This document shows positions 6,718 to 13,792 of a DNA stretch of 14,719 bases, in pieces. Each line of letters begins with the position of its first letter. Positions within the stretch are counted from its first letter, which is position 1. The notes under the pieces are model-generated. The model searched no databases and was not told the DNA's origin. It was given only the letters and a program-made list of their open reading frames with translations. The translations under genes were made by a program, and so were the position numbers. Source of the stretch: JACPHB01 sp964495505 (GTDB lineage: Bacteria; Patescibacteriota; Minisyncoccia; UBA10092); the NCBI GenBank assembly GCA_964495505.1, contig CAZBVM010000014.1, positions 1 through 14,719 of the forward strand, given 5' to 3'.

Positions 6718-7855
6718 ATTTTGGCTTTTTAATCTCGCCCAGCAATTATTAAAGCGAGATTACTTAGAGCAACTCATAACTTCCTACCCGAAGTTTGAGG
6801 TTAAAAAATACGGAATTCCAAAAGAAAAAGTAAGTTCGATTTTAATTAAAGAAATTTTATTTCGTGGCTGGCATAAACTCCCCGGATTTTTGAGAAATAC
6901 TTACAATCCGCAATATTTTATTCAGCAAACCTTTGATTATTTTGCGTGTTTAGCGCTTCGGAAGGCTGACATTGTTGCCGGCGGTTCTTCGTCTTTTTTG
7001 AAAACTCTCAGAAAGGCAAAAAAACTCGGCGCGATAACGATTGTTGAGCATGGCAGTTCGCATATTATTTATCAGACAAACATCTTGAAAGAAGAATATG
7101 AAAAATTCGGGCTTAAGCCGATAGTGGCTCACCCAAAGATTATTGAAAAAGAACTCAAAGAGTATGAAGAGGCGGACTATATTTCTATCCCGTCTTTATT
7201 TGTAAAACGGACGTTTTTGGAAAAAGAAATTCCGGACTCAAAGATTATTCACGTGCCTTATGGCGTTGACCTTTCCCTGTTTAAACAAATACCCAAAAGG
7301 GATGATATATTTCGCGTGATATTTGCCGGCGGAATGACGCTTCGCAAAGGAGTGCATTATCTTTTACAAGCGTTTTCAGAGTTGAAACTGCCAAATTCGG
7401 AATTGTTTCTTATCGGTTCAATTAATAATGAAATAAAGCCGTTTTTCAAGAAATACGAGGGAGGTTTCCGCTATATCGGCCATGTTCCACAAAGCGAGCT
7501 CCATAAATATTATTCTCAAGGTTCAGTGTTTGCGATGATGTCCATAGAGGAGGGTTTAGCCATGGTTCAGCCGCAGGCGATGGCATGCGGCTTGCCGATA
7601 ATTTGCACGACTAATACTGGCGGCGAGGATATCGTGAGGGACGGGAAAGACGGATTCATAATACCCATTCGCGACACGGAAAAATTGAAAGAAAAATTAG
7701 TTTATTTTTATGAAAACCCGGAGATTCGCGCGACCATGGGAAAATCCGCGAAAGAAAGAGTTTCCTCTGGATTTACTTGGGATGATTACGGGTTGCGGAT
7801 GATTGGCGAGTATGAACGGATAATGCGTGAAAACAAAAAAATTAATAAATTATGA
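6689..7855 (+). CDS. GT4-family glycosyltransferase (GT-B fold) with altered EX7E motif
   Basis: A 388-residue GT-B glycosyltransferase. The N-terminal half is variable (acceptor side). The C-terminal donor domain is typical, with VPYGVDLSLF (about 191-200), FAGGMTLRKGVHYLLQAF (about 212-229) and MACGLPIICTTNTGG near residues 298-312. The EX7E signature reads E288-GLAMVQP-Q296, with the second glutamate replaced by glutamine. That residue normally contacts the donor ribose or sugar, and a Q at this place occurs in some GT4 members, so activity is still likely. The gene starts inside the 3' end of the methyltransferase (29-base overlap) and ends with an ATGA overlap to a second GT4 gene. The sugar transferred is unknown; GDP-heptose is a contextual candidate. 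Confidence 0.88.
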   Translation: MKVAISVPGRFWLFNLAQQLLKRDYLEQLITSYPKFEVKKYGIPKEKVSSILIKEILFRGWHKLPGFLRNTYNPQYFIQQTFDYFACLALRKADIVAGGSSSFLKTLRKAKKLGAITIVEHGSSHIIYQTNILKEEYEKFGLKPIVAHPKIIEKELKEYEEADYISIPSLFVKRTFLEKEIPDSKIIHVPYGVDLSLFKQIPKRDDIFRVIFAGGMTLRKGVHYLLQAFSELKLPNSELFLIGSINNEIKPFFKKYEGGFRYIGHVPQSELHKYYSQGSVFAMMSIEEGLAMVQPQAMACGLPIICTTNTGGEDIVRDGKDGFIIPIRDTEKLKEKLVYFYENPEIRATMGKSAKERVSSGFTWDDYGLRMIGEYERIMRENKKINKL

Positions 7856-9066
7856 AAATTCTACACATAGCGCCTTCTTACTGGCCGGCTTTTAAAATGG
7901 GCGGTCCCACACAGTCGGTTCATGTAATGAATAGATATTTGGTTAAAAAGGGGGCGGACGTTACGGTTTTTACAACCAATGCCGGGTTGGAAAAAGATGG
8001 TAGGATTAAATTAGACAAAGAAACGCTAATGGACGGCGTAAAAATTTTTTATTTTTCTTATTACGGCTACGTTCATTATACTTTTTCCCCGCGAATGTTC
8101 GTCGCTTTATGGAAAAACATAAAAAACTTTGATTTGGTTCATATCACTGGTGTCTGGAATTTCCCGGTTTCCGCCGCCGCTTTCTGGGCGAGATTCTATA
8201 AGATTCCTTATGTTATTTCTCCCAGGGGTTCTTTGATGAAAGAACCACTAGTTAAAAAAAGCGCATTTTTGAAAAAAACATATTTAAATTTGATAAGTAA
8301 GAGAGACCTTAAAAATGCCGCCCTTATTCACTTCACCGCGGAACTGGAAAAAGAGGAATACTTGGAGTCTGGTTTGCCGTTGAAAAAATCAGTTATTATT
8401 CCAAATGCCCTTGATGTTAATAGTTCAAGAAAGGAGGAGAAAGAGGTAAGCCCTAGGGATTTCCGTATTAAATTTGGAATTAAGCCAGATTCCAAGGTAA
8501 TTCTTTTTCTGGGTCGGATTAGCTGGAAAAAGGGCTTGGATACTCTAATTCCGGCTTTTACCCAAGTAGTTAAAGCAGAACCTAGGGCGGTTTTGGTGAT
8601 TGCCGGTCCAGATGAGGAAGGATATGGTAAAAAAGCAAAAAGGTTGATTGAAGAGCAAAAGTTAAATGACAAAGACAAAGATAAAATTATCTTTACGGAA
8701 ACTCTTGTAGGTGCTACGAAAATTGCAGCTTATCAAGTTCCAAATGTATTTGTTTTACCTTCTTATTCTGAAAATTTTGGGATGGCGGTGGTTGAAGCGA
8801 TGTATTACGAAACGGCTGGGACAGCAGTTGTGATTACAAATCAGGTCGGTATTTCTCCATATATACGCGAAGCTGAGGCTGGTATCGTTATCAATAAAGA
8901 TACCAATGAATTAGCTAAGGCCATTTTAGAAATATTAAAAAACCCAGAGCGGGCAAAAAGAATGAGTGAAAAAGGTAAAAAGTTAATTGAATCGAAATTT
9001 TCGCCAGACAAGATAGCGGGCGGGTTTATTGAACAGTATAATGAATTATTAAGGAAACAGACATAA
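7852..9066 (+). CDS. GT4-family glycosyltransferase (GT-B fold)
   Basis: A 404-residue GT-B enzyme. The N-terminal domain begins MKILHIAPSYWPAFKMGGP, a glycine-containing start typical of GT4, and then shows DLVHITGVWNFP (about residues 97-108) and SPRGSL. The donor domain has ILFLGRISWKKGLDTLIPAF (about 217-236) and an intact EX7E pair E307 and E315. After E315 the usual AMACGxPVV segment is AMYYETAGTAVV, apparently one or two residues longer than family norm. The gene overlaps its upstream neighbour by ATGA and the next gene starts 2 bases after its stop, so it sits in the middle of the operon. Donor and acceptor are not identifiable from sequence. Confidence 0.9.
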   Translation: MKILHIAPSYWPAFKMGGPTQSVHVMNRYLVKKGADVTVFTTNAGLEKDGRIKLDKETLMDGVKIFYFSYYGYVHYTFSPRMFVALWKNIKNFDLVHITGVWNFPVSAAAFWARFYKIPYVISPRGSLMKEPLVKKSAFLKKTYLNLISKRDLKNAALIHFTAELEKEEYLESGLPLKKSVIIPNALDVNSSRKEEKEVSPRDFRIKFGIKPDSKVILFLGRISWKKGLDTLIPAFTQVVKAEPRAVLVIAGPDEEGYGKKAKRLIEEQKLNDKDKDKIIFTETLVGATKIAAYQVPNVFVLPSYSENFGMAVVEAMYYETAGTAVVITNQVGISPYIREAEAGIVINKDTNELAKAILEILKNPERAKRMSEKGKKLIESKFSPDKIAGGFIEQYNELLRKQT

Positions 9067-9068
9067 AC

Positions 9069-9716
9069 ATGGATAACCAGCAAAAAGTTTTTGAAAATTT
9101 TGAAGTCCCCGACCCCATTCGCATCAAAAAAGCGGTTGATTTTATCCATTCAAGGTTTTTGGATTTGAACGGTAAAAATATTTTGGAATGCGGCATGGCC
9201 AAGGGTGGAGTCGTTGATTATTTAGAAAACTCTGGCGCCAATCTTTTTGGGGTAGATATCAACCCGAGGAGCAGTGTTGGTAGAGTAAAAATTTTCCGGG
9301 CCGATTTGAACGACGGTTTCCCCGATTTCGGAGTAAAGTTCGACGTCATATTTGCGGGCGAGGTTATGGAGCATCTTTTTGACGACGCGAAATTTGTCCG
9401 CGAAGCTAAAAAAATATTGAATCCGGGTGGTTATCTTATTATTACAGTTCCGAACTTGGTTTTTAGTTTTAATCGGATAAAGATGTTTTTTGGAAAAACG
9501 CCGACTTTTGCTTACGCTCCGTATCACTACCATATCTACACTAAAAAGACGCTCGAAGAACTTATTAAATCCGAGAATTTTGAAATATCAAAATTTGTTT
9601 CTTCCCATATTTTGTTTTCAACAAGAAGAAATAAAATAGGTAGAATATTTGAAATTTTAGGAAATTTTTTGCCATCATTGGGCGCTCATTTGATGGTTTT
9701 TGCAAGAAAGAAATAA
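9069..9716 (+). CDS. Class I SAM-dependent methyltransferase (small)
   Basis: A 215-residue methyltransferase-domain protein. SAM motif I is ILECGMAKGG (38-47), followed by the acidic end of the second strand, GVDI (61-64). FDVIFAGEVMEHLFDDAKFV (91-110) and ILNPGGYLIITVPN (116-129) complete the Methyltransf_11-type core. It lies 2 bases after the GT4 stop. No membrane segment is evident apart from a moderately hydrophobic C-terminus. By context it probably methylates a glycan or nucleotide sugar, as one of three different methyltransferases in this operon. Confidence 0.83.
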   Translation: MDNQQKVFENFEVPDPIRIKKAVDFIHSRFLDLNGKNILECGMAKGGVVDYLENSGANLFGVDINPRSSVGRVKIFRADLNDGFPDFGVKFDVIFAGEVMEHLFDDAKFVREAKKILNPGGYLIITVPNLVFSFNRIKMFFGKTPTFAYAPYHYHIYTKKTLEELIKSENFEISKFVSSHILFSTRRNKIGRIFEILGNFLPSLGAHLMVFARKK

Positions 9717-9723
9717 AATAATA

Positions 9724-10572
9724 ATGCATTTCGGAAAGATAAAAAGAATGCTTAAGGAAATAATTGCCTTATGGCCAATGGCCGATTTTTCAACCTGGTT
9801 CAGAAATTTGATTGTTCTAATCATTGGTCTGCCATCAACCATAAGAAACGGGGATTTGCGGGAGGCGAGGGAAAGAATGTTCGGGGGAAAATATAAGTTC
9901 CGCGTTTTCGACAAAGATATTGTTTTGGACGGGAAACATTTTGGCAGGGCAACGGAGCTTTACGTTCGGGGAGTTTATTTTTCATTGCCAGAGTTTAAGC
10001 TTAAGCCGGAGATGGTAGTTTTTGACTTAGGCGCCAATATGGGAATATTCACCATACTTGCCGCTTTGTGCTCTAAAAAAGTGGTGGCGGTTGAAGCAGT
10101 TAAAGAATTTATCGTCGAAATAAATAAAAATTTAAAAGAAAATAATTGTTTAGATAAAGTGTCGGTGGTTTGGGGTCTTATTGGAGAAGATTCTGGAATG
10201 TTCGCCAATCCGCAAATCAGAAAAAAGTGCTTCGGCGACAATCCTCCGCCGGTTTTTTCTTTTGATAAATTAATGGAGAGGGAAGGTGTAAATAAAGTTG
10301 ATTTTTTAAAAATAGACATTGAAGGTTCGGAATTCGATCTTTTTAAGAAAAAAGAAAATTGGTTTTCAAAAGTTCACTATATTGCCATGGAGGTTCATAA
10401 TTCCTTTCTTTCCAGCGGGGTCATCATCCCGGGCGGCGACATTCAAAAAATAGTTGACAATTTAAGAGAATCTAATTTTGGCGTAAAACTTTTTGATTTA
10501 GACGGAAAAATCGTCAATGAAATAAAGGGAGACGCCGGTTATTTATTTGCCGAAAATTTGGCTTTTTCTTAA
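9724..10572 (+). CDS. FkbM-family methyltransferase
   Basis: Predicted SAM-dependent O-methyltransferase of the FkbM type, 282 residues from this ATG. The core has VVFDLGANMGIFTILA (about residues 98-113) as motif I, VVAVEAV as the second strand and DFLKIDIEGSEFDLF (about 193-207), the diagnostic FkbM segment. The N-terminal 80 residues are a variable region with a hydrophobic stretch LIVLIIGLP. I chose ATG 9724 over the in-frame TTG at 9700 because the ATG lies 7 bases after the previous stop, whereas the TTG would overlap the previous gene and add only eight weak residues. FkbM enzymes frequently methylate sugars in polysaccharide loci; the acceptor here is unknown. Confidence 0.85.
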   Translation: MHFGKIKRMLKEIIALWPMADFSTWFRNLIVLIIGLPSTIRNGDLREARERMFGGKYKFRVFDKDIVLDGKHFGRATELYVRGVYFSLPEFKLKPEMVVFDLGANMGIFTILAALCSKKVVAVEAVKEFIVEINKNLKENNCLDKVSVVWGLIGEDSGMFANPQIRKKCFGDNPPPVFSFDKLMEREGVNKVDFLKIDIEGSEFDLFKKKENWFSKVHYIAMEVHNSFLSSGVIIPGGDIQKIVDNLRESNFGVKLFDLDGKIVNEIKGDAGYLFAENLAFS

Positions 10573-10605
10573 AAATAGGTTAGTTTAATAATAAAATAAT
10601 AAAAA

Positions 10606-11418
10606 ATGAGGAATTCCGTGGCCGTGGTCATTTTGGCCTATAATGAGGAGCTTAATATAGGGAACTGCCTTAAAAGCGTTGCCGGATGGGCGGACGAGAT
10701 TTTTATAGTTGATTCTTATTCAACTGACAAAACATTGGAAATTGCCCAAAAATACGGCGTTAAAATTGTCCAGCATCCTTTTGAAAACCAAGCCCAACAA
10801 TTCAATTGGGCACTGGGAAATTTAGAAATAAAAAATGAATGGATTTTGCGCTTGGATGCCGATGAATATCTGACAAAAGAGCTCAGGGCTGAAATAACTG
10901 AAAAACTGAAAAACACGCCCCATGATGTAAGCGGCTTTTATATGAAGCGCCGGGTTTATTTTATGGGTAAACGGATAAAGCACGGGGGCTATTATCCGGT
11001 TTGGATTTTGCGTTTATTTAGATATGGGAAAGCGAAATCCGAAGAAAGGGCGATGGACGAGCATATAGTTTTGTCGGAGGGGAAAAGCGTAAAACTGGAA
11101 AACGATTTCGTGGATGACAATAAAAATAATTTAAACTGGTGGATTCAGAAACACAATAATTATGCCTCGAGGGAGGCGGAAGACATCTTGCGGGGGTACG
11201 TCGGTATTGGCGGAAAAAGGAATTTTTATTACAAACTGCCTCTTTTTTGCCGGGCATTCCTTTATTTTTTTTACCGCTATTTTTTACGTTTGGGATTTTT
11301 GGACGGCAAAGAGGGTCTGATATTTCACTTTTTACAGGGTTTGTGGTATAGATTTTTAGTAGACGCGAAAATTTACGAAAAAAACAAAACGTTGAAAAAA
11401 GGGAACAAACCGCTATAA
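10606..11418 (+). CDS. GT2-family glycosyltransferase (WaaE/KdtX-like)
   Basis: A 270-residue GT-A glycosyltransferase. It begins VAVVILAYNEELNIGNCLKS, then has EIFIVDSYSTDKTLEIA (the nucleotide-binding aspartate) and the metal-binding D84-A-D86-E motif. The C-terminal region contains FYRYFLRLGFLDGKEGL (about residues 223-239), which resembles the conserved C-terminus of WaaE-type lipooligosaccharide-core beta-glucosyltransferases and related GT2 proteins. Aromatic-rich segments near the C-terminus could bind the inner membrane face. A 33-base A/T-rich gap precedes the gene, the largest inside the operon, with no convincing promoter. Exact donor and acceptor are unknown. Confidence 0.87.
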   Translation: MRNSVAVVILAYNEELNIGNCLKSVAGWADEIFIVDSYSTDKTLEIAQKYGVKIVQHPFENQAQQFNWALGNLEIKNEWILRLDADEYLTKELRAEITEKLKNTPHDVSGFYMKRRVYFMGKRIKHGGYYPVWILRLFRYGKAKSEERAMDEHIVLSEGKSVKLENDFVDDNKNNLNWWIQKHNNYASREAEDILRGYVGIGGKRNFYYKLPLFCRAFLYFFYRYFLRLGFLDGKEGLIFHFLQGLWYRFLVDAKIYEKNKTLKKGNKPL

Positions 11419-11423
11419 TAAAA

Positions 11424-11428
11424 AGGAT
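11424..11428 (+). promoter_or_regulatory. Shine-Dalgarno-like site before the 4,6-dehydratase gene
   Basis: An AAGGA-type sequence lies about 4-5 bases before the ATG at 11432. It is one of the few recognisable ribosome-binding sites in the operon and supports this start. Confidence 0.6.
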
Positions 11429-11431
11429 AAT

Positions 11432-12508
11432 ATGGATTACAAAGATAAATTCGAGAATAAAACGATTATGGTGACCGGCGGAACCGGTTCTTTTGGCAAC
11501 GCGGCGGTTGACCAGCTTCTCCAATATAACCCCAAAAAAATCATAATTTTCAGCCGCGACGAGAAAAAGCAGTTCGATATGGGCCATAAGTACAATAACG
11601 ACAAATTGCGTTTTGTTCTCGGCGACGTTCGGGACAGGGATGCGGTTTTTCACGCGATGTACGGCGTTGATTACGTTTTTCACGCCGCCGCTCTAAAGCA
11701 GGTGCCGAACTGCGAATTTGCGCCCTGGGAAGCCATTAAAACAAACGCTTTGGGCGCTCATAGCGTCATTGACGCGGCTCTTTTGCGCGATGTGGAAAGA
11801 GTGGTGGTTTTAAGCACGGACAAGGCGGTTTATCCGATAAATGTCATGGGAATGACCAAGGCCTTGATGGAAAGAATTATGATTGCGGTTTCGCGCGAAA
11901 AAAGAGGCAAGACAACTTTGTGCGGCACCAGGTACGGCAACGTAATGTACACCCGCGGTTCGGTTATTCCTTATTTTATTGATTTAATGAAGGAGGGAAA
12001 ACCGATTGTAGTTACTGATAAAAATATGACTCGGTTTATGATGCCTTTGGCTCACGCCATTGATTTGGTTTTGTACGCTTTGACTAATGGCAAGGACGGC
12101 GAAATTTATGTCAGAAAATCGCCGGCCGCCACTATCGGCGATTTAGCCCAGGCCTTAGTGGAAATTTTCAATTATGAAGGGGGAATCGAAGAAATCGGCA
12201 TCCGGCCGGGCGAGAAAATGCACGAATCATTAATTTCCAGCGAAGAAACTTTTCGCACCGAGGATTGCGGCGATTATTATAAAATAAACCCCGAAGTGCC
12301 GGGCATGGATTACCGGCAATATTATTACAAAGGCCAGAAAAACAATGACTTGTTGCATGAGGGGCATACTTCGGCCAACGCCAAAAGACTATCAAGAGAA
12401 GGACTCAAAGAATTGCTTCTCTCGCTTGACGAGATAAAAGAAGAACTGGAAAATTTCAAGAATAAAAAAGCCGGTTCAAAGTTTGGGATGTCGCCCGCTT
12501 TTGAATAA
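11432..12508 (+). CDS. capE: UDP-N-acetylglucosamine 4,6-dehydratase (5-inverting), CapE/FnlA/WbjB type
   Basis: A 358-residue SDR of the polysaccharide-synthesis dehydratase family. The N-terminal Rossmann motif is TGGTGSFG (15-22), followed by FSRDEKKQFDMG, typical of the FlaA1/CapE group. The catalytic segment is STDKAVYPINVMGMTK, with D130, K131 and M139-x3-K143; the methionine replacing the usual SDR tyrosine is a known feature of CapE/CapD-like enzymes. GTRYGNVMYTRGSVIP and TRFMMPLAHA further match the family. Known CapE/FnlA/WbjB catalyses 4,6-dehydration with C5 inversion of UDP-GlcNAc, the first step to UDP-L-FucNAc. The assignment to CapE rather than PseB or FlaA1 rests on the length, the VLSTDKAVYPIN segment and the CapF homologue directly downstream. 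Confidence 0.88.
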   Translation: MDYKDKFENKTIMVTGGTGSFGNAAVDQLLQYNPKKIIIFSRDEKKQFDMGHKYNNDKLRFVLGDVRDRDAVFHAMYGVDYVFHAAALKQVPNCEFAPWEAIKTNALGAHSVIDAALLRDVERVVVLSTDKAVYPINVMGMTKALMERIMIAVSREKRGKTTLCGTRYGNVMYTRGSVIPYFIDLMKEGKPIVVTDKNMTRFMMPLAHAIDLVLYALTNGKDGEIYVRKSPAATIGDLAQALVEIFNYEGGIEEIGIRPGEKMHESLISSEETFRTEDCGDYYKINPEVPGMDYRQYYYKGQKNNDLLHEGHTSANAKRLSREGLKELLLSLDEIKEELENFKNKKAGSKFGMSPAFE

Positions 12509-12520
12509 ATATCTTTTAAA

Positions 12521-12531
12521 ATGAAATGAAT
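12521..12531 (+). promoter_or_regulatory. Two-codon minigene overlapping the CapF-like start
   Basis: The sequence ATGAAATGA here reads Met-Lys-stop, and its TGA overlaps the ATG (12526) that opens the next gene. The upstream ATG cannot be the gene start because of this stop. Whether ribosomes use it for coupling or re-initiation is speculation. Confidence 0.3.
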
Positions 12532-13266
12532 CGTATCGGCATAACCGGCAGCCACGGCTTTATTGGAAAACATATCGTTAGCGCTCTAAGAGACAAAAGA
12601 AACGTTCGGTTGTCTTTTTTTGACCGACCCCAAAATGACCTTTTGAACCCCGGCGAGAATCTGGAAAAATTTGTCAAAAATAAAGATGTAATTATTCATA
12701 CCGCGGCGGTTAATCGCGGGTCGGATGCGGAAATAATAGCTGGAAGCGTTGCGGCTACTTATAATTTAATTTCGGCGATGAAAAAATATAGAAGCCGCGC
12801 CAAATTGATTTTTTTGTCCTCAATTCAAGCCGAAACCGAGACGCTTTACGGTCAGAGCAAAAAACTTACGGAAATAATGCTGGAGGATTTTTCCAAACAA
12901 AACAAGTCCCCAGTTTCGATTTTACGCCTGACTAATGTTTTTGGCGAGGGTTGCCGGCCATTTTATAACTCGGCGGTCGCCACTTTCTGTTATCAAGTTG
13001 CCAACGGCAAAGAATTGACAATTCATCCCCAGAGCCGCAATAAAAAGTTAAATCTGGCTTACGTGAAAGACGTAGCTAAAATGATTGCCGAAGAAGTTTT
13101 TACCAAACACAAAAACCAATTTTATTACAAACGAGTTTTTTCCAAAAACGAAATTAAAGTCGGCGATTTGGCTCAGGCCATTAAATCTTTTAAGGGCGGT
13201 AAACCTAAAAAATTGAAAAATAAATTTCATCGAGATTTATATAAAACTTACATCTCTTATTTGTGA
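12526..13266 (+). CDS. capF: CapF/WbjC/FnlB-like nucleotide-sugar reductase, SDR domain only (cupin domain missing)
   Basis: A 246-residue SDR. The N-terminus has ITGSHGFIGKHI (GxxGxxG, 8-14), then IIHTAAVNRGSD, a serine strand FLSSIQAET, and Y108-GQSK112 as the catalytic YxxxK. The run LAYVKDVAKMI and the terminal FHRDLYKTYISYL match the part of CapF/WbjC that leads into its C-terminal cupin domain. The protein stops right there. From general knowledge, CapF of Staphylococcus is about 369 residues, with the SDR domain doing C4 reduction and the cupin domain doing C3 epimerisation. I see no cupin coding in any plus frame before the next gene. This copy may therefore be reductase-only, either by domain loss or truncation at a rearrangement point. 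The gene sits directly after capE, as in typical FucNAc clusters. Confidence 0.82.
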   Translation: MNRIGITGSHGFIGKHIVSALRDKRNVRLSFFDRPQNDLLNPGENLEKFVKNKDVIIHTAAVNRGSDAEIIAGSVAATYNLISAMKKYRSRAKLIFLSSIQAETETLYGQSKKLTEIMLEDFSKQNKSPVSILRLTNVFGEGCRPFYNSAVATFCYQVANGKELTIHPQSRNKKLNLAYVKDVAKMIAEEVFTKHKNQFYYKRVFSKNEIKVGDLAQAIKSFKGGKPKKLKNKFHRDLYKTYISYL

Positions 13267-13289
13267 GCTTTTACTAAAGTCGTGGCAAA

Positions 13290-13694
13290 ATGATCGGTTC
13301 AAGCATTATATTTGTAAACGACAAGAACGAAATACTCCTTGTATTACGGGACGATAAGGAGAGCATCCTCTATCCGGGTATGTGGAATCTTTTCGGAGGG
13401 AGCGCAGAAATTAATGAAACTCCGGAAGAAGCCATTATTCGTGAGGTTAAAGAAGAACTTGGCTTAGGCTTGGACAACTTTAAATTTTATAAAGTGACTA
13501 AATTTCCCGATAAGACGGAATACACTTATTGGCGAAGAATTAATATGGCCGAAGAAGGACTAAATAAGTCGCTAACAGAAGGTCAACGAGTAAGGTGGTT
13601 TAATAAAGAAGAGGTGGGGAATATGGAACTCGCCTTTAATTTCAATTCACTTGTGGAAGAATTCTTTAATAAGCTGGAAAGGGGACTTCTGTAG
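13290..13694 (+). CDS. Nudix hydrolase with intact Nudix box
   Basis: A 134-residue Nudix-domain protein. The box is complete: G-x5-E-x7-REVKEELGL within residues about 35-59, preceded by MWNLFGGSAE. Such enzymes hydrolyse nucleoside diphosphates linked to another moiety, and members near sugar clusters often act on nucleotide sugars or damaged nucleotides. Substrate is not predictable here. Its base composition resembles the operon, and it starts 23 bases after the truncated CapF-like gene, so it is likely the last operon gene. No terminator hairpin is visible directly after it. The stop TAG overlaps the left arm of an inverted repeat. Confidence 0.85.
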   Translation: MIGSSIIFVNDKNEILLVLRDDKESILYPGMWNLFGGSAEINETPEEAIIREVKEELGLGLDNFKFYKVTKFPDKTEYTYWRRINMAEEGLNKSLTEGQRVRWFNKEEVGNMELAFNFNSLVEEFFNKLERGLL

Positions 13695-13702
13695 GGGCTG
13701 CA
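13691..13702 (+). repeat. Left arm of inverted repeat flanking the terminal gene unit
   Basis: The sequence GTAGGGGCTGCA here matches the reverse complement of 14504-14515 at 11 of 12 bases (AGGGGCTGCA is exact). It overlaps the stop codon of the Nudix gene and lies 5 bases before the -35 box of the next unit. Short inverted repeats this distance apart are expected by chance in a window this size, so only the position is suggestive. Confidence 0.4.
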
Positions 13703-13707
13703 AGAAT

Positions 13708-13735
13708 TTGACAAAAATATAATTCCTGCTATAAT
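13708..13735 (+). promoter_or_regulatory. Consensus-like sigma70 promoter
   Basis: A perfect TTGACA (13708-13713) and a perfect TATAAT (13730-13735) are separated by 16 bp. Transcription would begin near 13742, giving a leader of roughly 50 bases before the ATG at 13793. This is the only strong promoter I see in the window, and it makes the downstream gene an independent transcription unit. Confidence 0.82.
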
Positions 13736-13780
13736 ATAGCTATCTTTTTGGATCATACGTAGTCAGTCACTCTCTGTAAA

Positions 13781-13787
13781 AAGGAGG
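13781..13787 (+). promoter_or_regulatory. Strong Shine-Dalgarno site
   Basis: AAGGAGG lies 5 bases before the ATG at 13793. It is the strongest ribosome-binding site in the window, in contrast with the mostly weak sites of the preceding operon, and it fixes the start of the degenerate Nudix gene. Confidence 0.85.
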
Positions 13788-13792
13788 CGAAA

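Noticed and set aside
9700..9723. TTG start for the FkbM gene
   Set aside because: It would overlap the preceding gene and add eight residues without family similarity; ATG 9724 is well spaced after the previous stop.
10573..10605. Possible internal promoter in the A/T-rich gap before the GT2 gene
   Set aside because: There are TAATAAT-like bases but no acceptable -35 element at 16-18 bp; the A/T richness explains the match.
11018..11683. 221-residue open frame on the minus strand
   Set aside because: It lies antisense across the end of the GT2 gene and the start of the capE gene, both of which have clear family motifs. The minus translation has low-complexity, non-protein-like composition and no ribosome-binding site.
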